This document shows positions 1 to 4,895 of a DNA stretch of 8,822 nt, one piece after another. Below the pieces are notes generated by a model, which had not been told where the DNA came from, made no database searches, and was given only the letters and a program-made list of their open reading frames with translations. This DNA is from Actinomycetota bacterium (GTDB taxonomy: Bacteria > Actinomycetota > Actinomycetes > Nanopelagicales > Nanopelagicaceae), in NCBI GenBank assembly GCA_947480375.1, contig CANKCX010000021.1, positions 1 to 8,822 on the forward strand. Reading direction: 5' to 3'. Within the stretch, counting starts at the first letter, position 1. Each line of letters starts with the position of its first letter. The translations under genes and the position numbers were made by a program.

Positions 1-1
1 A

Positions 2-667
2 TTTGCTCGTGAAACATTAATCAAAGCCCATATGCAAAATATTGAAGCCACTGATGATGGCGCACTAGTAGAAGCTATGCGTGGCAAAGTCAAATTAATC
101 GCAGGTGAAGAGCGCGCACTGAAAATTACAAATCCACAGGATTTGGCAAGTGCTTTGAAGTATTTAAGTGCGACAACTGCAAGTGATATTAGAAGTGGTG
201 TTGGCGTCGATGCACATGCATTCTCGTCTGATCCAAAACGTCCGCTGTGGTTGGCTGGCCTACTTTGGGATAACGAAGTTGGGGTTGATGGACATTCTGA
301 TGGTGATGTTGCAGCACATGCAATTTGCGATGCGCTCTTTGCCGCCGCAAATATTGGGGATCTTGGATCTAACTTTGGAACATCGAAGCCAGAATATGCC
401 GGCGCTTCGGGCGCTAAATTATTAGACGAAACTCTTAAATTAGTAACTGCCGCAGGCTTTGTAATTCAAAATGTTGCAGTGCAAATTGTTGGTAATCGTC
501 CAAAGATCGGCCCTCGCCGATTAGATGCAATTGCAAAAATTTCGCAGGCACTTGGTGGCGCCCAAGTTTCAGTATCTGCAACAACAACTGATGGCCTTGG
601 TTTAACTGGAGAAGGCAAAGGCATTGGCGCAATAGCGACGGCCTTAATCGTTCGCAGTGGAAGCTAG
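2..667 (+). CDS. ispDF: Bifunctional IspD/IspF (MEP pathway), 5'-truncated by the window edge
   Basis: The reading frame is open from base 2, so the gene starts upstream and only the last part of IspD is present. The stretch before and after the Met at 32 ([13 protein letters not shown], then [27 protein letters not shown]) is the usual C-terminal end of IspD, CTP:2-C-methyl-D-erythritol 4-phosphate cytidylyltransferase. After a linker of about ten residues the frame continues without a stop into a complete IspF, 2-C-methyl-D-erythritol 2,4-cyclodiphosphate synthase. Counting the Met at 32 as 1, IspF shows the metal ligands D60 and H62 (GVDAH) and H96 (in [15 protein letters not shown]), the GDLGSNF segment at 109-115, and the [17 protein letters not shown] block at 183-199. 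IspF closes the CDP-methylerythritol phosphate ring and releases CMP, giving MEcPP for isoprenoid synthesis in the cytoplasm. The Met at 32 is internal, not the true start. cysS follows after 9 bases. Family identity is very safe; the fusion rests on the uninterrupted frame. Confidence 0.95.
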   Translation, partial: FARETLIKAHMQNIEATDDGALVEAMRGKVKLIAGEERALKITNPQDLASALKYLSATTASDIRSGVGVDAHAFSSDPKRPLWLAGLLWDNEVGVDGHSDGDVAAHAICDALFAAANIGDLGSNFGTSKPEYAGASGAKLLDETLKLVTAAGFVIQNVAVQIVGNRPKIGPRRLDAIAKISQALGGAQVSVSATTTDGLGLTGEGKGIGAIATALIVRSGS

Positions 668-676
668 AATTTACCA

Positions 677-2074
677 ATGACCAAGCTAGCCAGCGATCTA
701 AATTTATATAACACTGCAGATCGCGCGGTCTCAAAATTTGTTCCACTAGAAGCCGGAAAAGTTGGCATCTATTTGTGCGGTGCAACCGTGCAAGCCCCAC
801 CACATATTGGCCATATTCGTTCTGGAGTTAATTTCGACATTCTTCGCAGATGGCTTACCGCAATTGGATATGACGTAACTTTTGTCAGAAACGTTACTGA
901 TATCGATGACAAGATTTTGCACAAGGCAGTACATGAAGATATTCCTTGGTGGGCTGTTGCAATGAAATACGAACGTGCATTTAGCGATGCATATGCGGCG
1001 CTCAATGTTCTGCCTCCAACATACGAGCCACGTGCAACCGGTCATATAACTCAAATGATTGAACTTATGGAAGCTTTGATTGCAAATGGAAGTGCGTATG
1101 CACCCGGCAATGGCGACGTTTATTTAGAGGTTCGTAAACTTAAATCTTATTTAACTCTTTCAAATCAGAAACTTGATGATCTGCAATCTGCCGATGATGC
1201 CGATTTAACTTTCAAGAAAGATCCAAGAGATTTCGCACTTTGGAAAGCTGCAAAACCAGGAGATCCATCTTGGCCAACACCTTGGGGCGATGGTCGACCA
1301 GGTTGGCACTTGGAATGTTCAGCGATGGCACATGCATATTTGGGTGAAGCATTTGATATTCACGGTGGCGGCTTAGATTTAATCTTCCCGCACCACGAAA
1401 ATGAAATCGCACAATCAGAATCTGCTGGTTGGAAGTTTGCAAATATTTGGATGCACAATGCTTGGGTAACAACATCTGGCGAAAAAATGAGTAAGTCACT
1501 TGGTAATTCGCTTCAAGTAATGGAAATTTTAAAGAAGGTTCGCGGGATTGAATTACGATGGTATTTAGGCAGTGCTCACTACCGTTCAATGCTGGAGTTC
1601 TCATTTGAAGCTTTAGAAGAATCATCCGTTAACTTCCGTCGGATTGAAGGCTTCCTGCAACGCGCCCGCGAGGTGCTCAAAAGTGAGATTGAACCAAGCA
1701 TTTCAAGTGAATTCGCCAAGGCGATGAATAACGATTTAGCAGTGCCACAGGCCCTTGCAGATATTTCAGAAGCGGTTCGTATCGGAAATAGTGCAATAAC
1801 TGAAAATGATTTAACCGCACTGGCAAAGAGCGCAAGTGAAGTTCGGGGCGCACTTTCAATTCTTGGCTGCGACCCATTTGATCCAATTTTCGCTGGGGCA
1901 GCAAATACTAAGAAAGAATTATTAGATGGCCTGATTTCACTTGCGCTAGAACAACGCACAGCAGCAAGAGCCCGAAAAGATTTTGCAGCAAGTGATGCGA
2001 TTCGCGATTCACTTACAGCACTTGGCATAACAATCGAAGACACCCCAACCGGCTCGCGCTGGACCGTTAACTAA
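677..2074 (+). CDS. cysS: Cysteinyl-tRNA synthetase
   Basis: This 465-residue class I aminoacyl-tRNA synthetase charges tRNA-Cys with cysteine in the cytoplasm. The HIGH signature is at 43-46 (PPHIGHIRSG) and the KMSKS loop at 270-274 (EKMSKSLGN). The expected zinc ligands are C34 (IYLCGATVQ), C214 (GWHLECSAM), H239 and E243 (FPHHENEIAQ). The C-terminal end, about 427-462, has the CysRS pattern ARKDFAASDAIRD...LGI.IEDTP.GSRW. The paralogue MshC (mycothiol ligase) is shorter and lacks this C-terminal tRNA-binding part, so CysRS is the better call. Length is normal and no key residue is missing. The ATG lies 9 bases after the ispDF stop with no clear Shine-Dalgarno sequence, which suggests coupled or SD-independent initiation. 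The gene ends with tandem in-frame stops, TAATAA (2072-2077). Its place between ispF and an rRNA methylase is the M. tuberculosis order. Confidence 0.97.
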   Translation: MTKLASDLNLYNTADRAVSKFVPLEAGKVGIYLCGATVQAPPHIGHIRSGVNFDILRRWLTAIGYDVTFVRNVTDIDDKILHKAVHEDIPWWAVAMKYERAFSDAYAALNVLPPTYEPRATGHITQMIELMEALIANGSAYAPGNGDVYLEVRKLKSYLTLSNQKLDDLQSADDADLTFKKDPRDFALWKAAKPGDPSWPTPWGDGRPGWHLECSAMAHAYLGEAFDIHGGGLDLIFPHHENEIAQSESAGWKFANIWMHNAWVTTSGEKMSKSLGNSLQVMEILKKVRGIELRWYLGSAHYRSMLEFSFEALEESSVNFRRIEGFLQRAREVLKSEIEPSISSEFAKAMNNDLAVPQALADISEAVRIGNSAITENDLTALAKSASEVRGALSILGCDPFDPIFAGAANTKKELLDGLISLALEQRTAARARKDFAASDAIRDSLTALGITIEDTPTGSRWTVN

Positions 2075-2093
2075 TAAAAGAATCGAAACCAAC

Positions 2094-2918
2094 ATGCGCC
2101 CCGGAAAAAAACGTCGTGAAGCGGCAGTAGCACCATCTCGTCGCCCAACAAATCGCAAACCAGAATCAAGGCTTGAAACTCGCGCAAATAGCGATGCAGT
2201 AGCTGGTCGCAACAGCGTTGTTGAAGCGCTTCGTGCTCGGATTCCGGCTAAAGAACTTTTGATTGCCGAACGTGCAGAAATTGATGAGCGAATGACCGAG
2301 GCGCTACGTCTTGCAAAGAATCAAGATTTAGGAATTAAGGAAGTTCCCCGTGGTCAATTAGACGGTGTTACAGGAACCACAAATCACCAAGGCATCGCAT
2401 TAATCATTAAGCCTTTTCAATATAAAGAATTTGAAGCGGTATTACTTGGCTCAAAGAAGCCAGGTTTAATAATTGGATTGGATGGCGTCACAGATCCACA
2501 CAATCTTGGTGCAATTGTTCGAAGCGCTGCTGCATTCGGTGCCGATGGCGTAATAATTCCGGAACGTCGTAATGCTGCAATGACAGGTTCTGCTTGGAAA
2601 TCATCTGCTGGCGCTGCCGCAAGACTTCCGATCTCACAAGTTACAAATATGGTGCGATCCATAGAAGATGCGAAAAAGGCTGGTTTCTTTGTGGTTGGGC
2701 TAGATGCCGAAGGCCAAGAATCACTTCCTGGCTTCTCACTTGCAACCGAATCGGTTTATTTGATTGTAGGTAGTGAAGGAAAAGGTTTATCAAGGCTAGT
2801 TAAAGAGAAATGCGATCTAATACTTTCGATTCCAATGCAATCTGATGTTGAATCTTTAAACGCCAGCGTTGCAACCGCGATTGTTATGTATTGGATTGCC
2901 GAGAAGCGAGCTAAATAA
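2094..2918 (+). CDS. rlmB: TrmH/SpoU-family 23S rRNA (guanosine-2'-O-)-methyltransferase, RlmB-like
   Basis: A 274-residue SPOUT (knotted) methyltransferase that moves a methyl group from S-adenosylmethionine to a ribose 2'-OH. Family members of this architecture modify G2251 of 23S rRNA; that exact target is inferred here. Residues 1-35 are a basic, low-complexity tail (many R, K, P). A substrate-binding domain begins with AGRNSVVEALRARIP (37-51) and contains NHQGIAL (97-103). The catalytic domain shows motif 1 DPHNLGAIVRSAAAFGADG (134-152, with N137 and R143), motif 2 IVGSEGKGLSRL (224-235), and motif 3 IPMQSDVESLNASVATAI (246-263, with N256), which form the SAM-binding knot. Mycobacterial homologues of this gene also carry a long basic N-terminus and also follow cysS. 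The ATG is 19 bases after the cysS stop and has no strong Shine-Dalgarno sequence. The start at 2094 is the only one that keeps the basic tail; the core domain would survive a later start. Confidence 0.92.
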   Translation: MRPGKKRREAAVAPSRRPTNRKPESRLETRANSDAVAGRNSVVEALRARIPAKELLIAERAEIDERMTEALRLAKNQDLGIKEVPRGQLDGVTGTTNHQGIALIIKPFQYKEFEAVLLGSKKPGLIIGLDGVTDPHNLGAIVRSAAAFGADGVIIPERRNAAMTGSAWKSSAGAAARLPISQVTNMVRSIEDAKKAGFFVVGLDAEGQESLPGFSLATESVYLIVGSEGKGLSRLVKEKCDLILSIPMQSDVESLNASVATAIVMYWIAEKRAK

Positions 2919-2920
2919 TT

Positions 2921-3697
2921 ATGGCCACTTTCACAAGATTCATCGCACTTGGTGATTCCATGACTGAAGGTATGTGCGATGAAATTATCGATGGCAAGTA
3001 TCGGGGTTGGGCAGATCGAACTGCCGATACCTTAGCCAAAGAAACTTTTAATTTTTCCTATGTAAATTTAGCAATCCGCGGAAAATTACTGCATCAAGTA
3101 ATTGATGATCAAATTCCAGCTGCGCGTCCATTTATAAATGGCCCAGAAACCCTGGTCTCATTTCATGCCGGTGCTAATGATGTACTGCGCCCAAGTTATC
3201 AAGCCGATGTTGCTTTTGCGAAGTACGAGCGCGGCGTAAGCGATCTTGCAGCGACCGGGGCAACAGTTATTGTTTTCACAGTTGTAGATCGCGTTGAAGG
3301 TGAAGGCAAGACGGCAAAACTTTGGCACGAGCGTTTTAGTGCATTTAACGTAAATGTTCGAAGCGTTGCTAAGAAATACGGCGCGATAATTATTGAAGCT
3401 GATGATGCCAAGTGGTTAGCCGATCTTCGTTTTCTTGCAGTTGATCGATTGCACTTAAATGCCGATGGACATTGGCGGTTATCGCAAGCGGTATTAGAGC
3501 GACTCGGTAAAGATTTTGATCCAGCTTGGAAGATTCCACTTCAACCTGCAATTCCTAAATCAAAGGTGCGCAAGAGCGCAGAGAAAACGCTCTGGATAAT
3601 TACATTTGTATTGCCTTGGATCTGGCGCAGAGTGCGAGGTAAATCTTCCGGCGATGGCAGATCAGCTAAGTACGAAACCCCGATAGCCTGGAAGTAA
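2921..3697 (+). CDS. SGNH/GDSL-family hydrolase, cytoplasmic, substrate unknown
   Basis: A 258-residue protein of the SGNH hydrolase fold (esterases, lipases, acyl- or acetyl-ester hydrolases). Block I is IALGDSMTEG (8-17) with nucleophile S13. The block II glycine is probably G54 (NLAIRG), block III is GAND (84-87) with N86, and block V is DRLHLNADGH (175-184), where D175 and H178 complete the triad. There is no signal peptide, so it should act in the cytoplasm. A C-terminal tail (about 220-258) has a short hydrophobic stretch (TLWIITFVLPWIW, 223-235) and then RRVRGKSSGDGRS. I recall a similar RR..GRSSGDG tail in other actinobacterial SGNH proteins, but that is memory and not a search. The hydrophobic piece is too short for a safe transmembrane call and may be amphipathic. 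The ATG is 2 bases after the rlmB stop, so translation is probably coupled. The substrate cannot be read from the sequence. Confidence 0.88.
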   Translation: MATFTRFIALGDSMTEGMCDEIIDGKYRGWADRTADTLAKETFNFSYVNLAIRGKLLHQVIDDQIPAARPFINGPETLVSFHAGANDVLRPSYQADVAFAKYERGVSDLAATGATVIVFTVVDRVEGEGKTAKLWHERFSAFNVNVRSVAKKYGAIIIEADDAKWLADLRFLAVDRLHLNADGHWRLSQAVLERLGKDFDPAWKIPLQPAIPKSKVRKSAEKTLWIITFVLPWIWRRVRGKSSGDGRSAKYETPIAWK

Positions 3698-3703
3698 TAG
3701 CTT

Positions 3704-4723
3704 TTAGCGGCTTTCAGGAGCCAAAATCTGTTGCAACATTTCAATATTTTCTACGCATCGACCAGCGCCATTAACAACTGAGTAGAGCGGATCATCTGCG
3801 ACCCGAACTGGCATACCAGTCTCTTTTATTAAACGTTCTGAAAGACCTTTAAGCAAGGCGCCGCCACCTGCCAAAACAATTCCATTGCGAGATAAATCTG
3901 CGACTAAATCTGGTGGAGTTTCATCCAGAGTGGCTTTAATAGCGGCAATAATCTTTGAAATTTGATCTTCAATAGCTCCACGAATTTCTTTAGGCGTAAC
4001 CATCAAATCTTTAGGTAATCCAGAGACTAAATCACGTCCACGAATTCGGGCATCACTCTCGCCATTTAATCTGGCGGCTGATCCAATAGCCATTTTTACC
4101 TCTTCGGCAGTGCGTTCACCAATCATTAAGTTGTATTCATTCTTGATGTAATTAATAATCGCATGATCAATGGCATCTCCGCCGACACGAATAGATCTTG
4201 ATGTGACAATTCCGCCAAGTGAAATTACCGCAACGTCGGTTGTTCCACCACCAATATCAACAATCATCGAACCCATAGGTTCTTGAATCGGAAGCCCGGC
4301 GCCAATTGCAGCAGCCATTGGTTCTTCCATTATGTAAACCTTCTTAGCGCCAGCCGCATAAGCAGCATCTTTAATCGCACGATGTTCGACTGAAGTCACA
4401 ACTGGTGGCACGGCTACAACGACAATAGGTTTTGAAAAAAGTTTTCTAACTCCTACCATCGACATAAACATGCGCAACATTTTCTGTGCAGTTTCAAAGT
4501 CGGCAACAACGCCATCTTTAAGCGGCTTGATAGAAACAATGTGTGCGGGTGTTCGGCCAACCATCTTCCTAGCCTCTTGGCCAACAGAGAGAATTTCACC
4601 GGTATCTGTATTTATGCAGACAACACTTGGCTCATTCAAAACAATTCCATTATTTGATTGATAGATCACGGTGTTTGCAGTGCCAATGTCAATGGCGAGG
4701 TTTCGACTAAATGGATTTCGCAT
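3704..4723 (-). CDS. mreB: MreB-type bacterial actin, cell-shape protein
   Basis: A 339-residue actin-like ATPase, the normal length for MreB. It polymerises on the inner face of the membrane and guides lateral cell-wall synthesis. Phosphate-1 motif AIDIGTANTVI is at 10-20, the catalytic-glutamate region YIMEEPMAAAIGAG at 130-143, phosphate-2 motif DIGGGTTDVAV at 156-166, and the adenosine motif GIVLAGGGALLKGL at 281-294. NEPSVV (30-35) and PLKDGVVADF (67-76) are further MreB signatures and argue against DnaK or FtsA. The Leu-Phe pair at 95-96, ahead of VVVAVPP, may be the membrane-contacting loop known from Thermotoga MreB; this is inferred. The start has a good Shine-Dalgarno sequence. No mreC, mreD, rodA or penicillin-binding protein gene sits next to it: the 3' side is the convergent SGNH gene and the 5' side is the divergent ppk1. 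MreB and Mbl/MreBH paralogues cannot be told apart with certainty here. Confidence 0.95.
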   Translation of the reverse strand: MRNPFSRNLAIDIGTANTVIYQSNNGIVLNEPSVVCINTDTGEILSVGQEARKMVGRTPAHIVSIKPLKDGVVADFETAQKMLRMFMSMVGVRKLFSKPIVVVAVPPVVTSVEHRAIKDAAYAAGAKKVYIMEEPMAAAIGAGLPIQEPMGSMIVDIGGGTTDVAVISLGGIVTSRSIRVGGDAIDHAIINYIKNEYNLMIGERTAEEVKMAIGSAARLNGESDARIRGRDLVSGLPKDLMVTPKEIRGAIEDQISKIIAAIKATLDETPPDLVADLSRNGIVLAGGGALLKGLSERLIKETGMPVRVADDPLYSVVNGAGRCVENIEMLQQILAPESR

Positions 4724-4727
4724 TTAT

Positions 4728-4735
4728 CGCTCCTC
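4728..4735 (-). promoter_or_regulatory. Shine-Dalgarno site of mreB
   Basis: On the - strand the bases read GAGGAGCG. The AGGAG core (4730-4734) ends 6 bases before the ATG at 4723-4721, an ideal distance. This fixes the start of mreB. Confidence 0.85.
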
Positions 4736-4748
4736 GCCATCAACTGCG

Positions 4749-4754
4749 TATCTA
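4749..4754 (-). promoter_or_regulatory. Possible -10 element for mreB
   Basis: The - strand reads TAGATA here, which fits the TANNNT form of a housekeeping -10. Its near end is 26 bases from the mreB start, which would give a leader of about 20 bases containing the Shine-Dalgarno site. No convincing -35 is seen at 16-18 bases; the nearest candidate, TTGGGC, is 21 bases away. This is a weak call. Confidence 0.3.
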
Positions 4755-4793
4755 AGGGAGTTCGACTTTAGACCTGCCCAAAGATCGATGGAA

Positions 4794-4854
4794 GGTGTAA
4801 TCGGGTGAATAAGGGGGTGGATTTGTGCCCCATGGTTTGTGCGGAGATTACCCC
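4794..4854. repeat. Imperfect inverted repeat in the mreB/ppk1 intergenic region
   Basis: Left arm GGTGTAATC (4794-4802) and right arm GATTACCCC (4846-4854) are complementary at 8 of 9 positions, with 43 bases between them. The distance is long for an RNA hairpin, so if it is meaningful it would more likely be a pair of protein-binding half-sites. It could be chance, and its right arm overlaps the tandem 11-base array. Confidence 0.25.
4822..4842 (+). repeat. Direct repeat TTTGTGC x2 between mreB and ppk1
   Basis: TTTGTGC occurs exactly at 4822-4828 and again at 4836-4842, a 14-base period. It lies just upstream of the tandem 11-base array. The function is unknown; it may be an operator or chance. 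Confidence 0.3.
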
Positions 4855-4878
4855 CCGGTTACCGCCTGTTCATCTATT
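4846..4878 (+). promoter_or_regulatory. Three tandem 11-base units upstream of ppk1, PHO-box-like
   Basis: Three adjoining 11-mers are visible: GATTACCCCCC (4846-4856), GGTTACCGCCT (4857-4867) and GTTCATCTATT (4868-4878). Each begins with the frame G-N-T-(T/C)-A-(C/T)-C. Streptomyces PhoP operators are direct repeats of 11 bases with a GTTCACC-type core, and the units match that core at 5, 5 and 6 of 7 positions. Phosphate-responsive control of ppk is known in actinobacteria (PhoP in Streptomyces, RegX3 in M. tuberculosis). The array ends only 17 bases before the ppk1 ATG, so it would probably lie downstream of the ppk1 transcription start and suit repression better than activation. The spacing match is seen; binding is inferred. 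Confidence 0.4.
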
Positions 4879-4881
4879 GCT

Positions 4882-4886
4882 AGGAG
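4882..4886 (+). promoter_or_regulatory. Shine-Dalgarno site of ppk1
   Basis: AGGAG lies 9 bases before the ATG at 4896 and supports this start. It sits 4 bases past the tandem 11-base array, so a protein bound to that array would be next to the translation start region. Confidence 0.8.
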
Positions 4887-4895
4887 AATATTGCA

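Noticed and set aside
32..667. Separate 211-residue gene starting at the ATG at 32
   Set aside because: The frame is open upstream, and the codons before this Met already match IspD, so the Met is internal to a longer protein.
435..803. 122-codon open frame on the - strand across the ispDF/cysS junction
   Set aside because: Leu/Gln-rich composition typical of a shadow frame. Both genes on the + strand are conserved and intact.
1579..2043. 154-codon open frame on the - strand inside cysS
   Set aside because: It overlaps strongly conserved CysRS coding sequence. Its translation is rich in Ser and Ala without any recognisable motif, as expected from an antisense shadow.
677..2074. MshC (mycothiol cysteine ligase) instead of CysRS
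   Set aside because: The full C-terminal CysRS region is present, the length is 465, and it sits between ispF and an RlmB homologue as cysS does in mycobacteria.
3702..3726. Possible bidirectional terminator (TTTT...GGCT loop AGCC AAAA)
   Set aside because: Only four GC-containing pairs, with a 3-base bulge before the A/T part, and located within the last mreB codons. It is too weak to call.
4823..4850. Sigma-70-type promoter for ppk1 (TTGTGC, 16 bases, AGATTA)
   Set aside because: Both elements match poorly and the -10 lacks the final T. I could not find a convincing ppk1 promoter in the gap.
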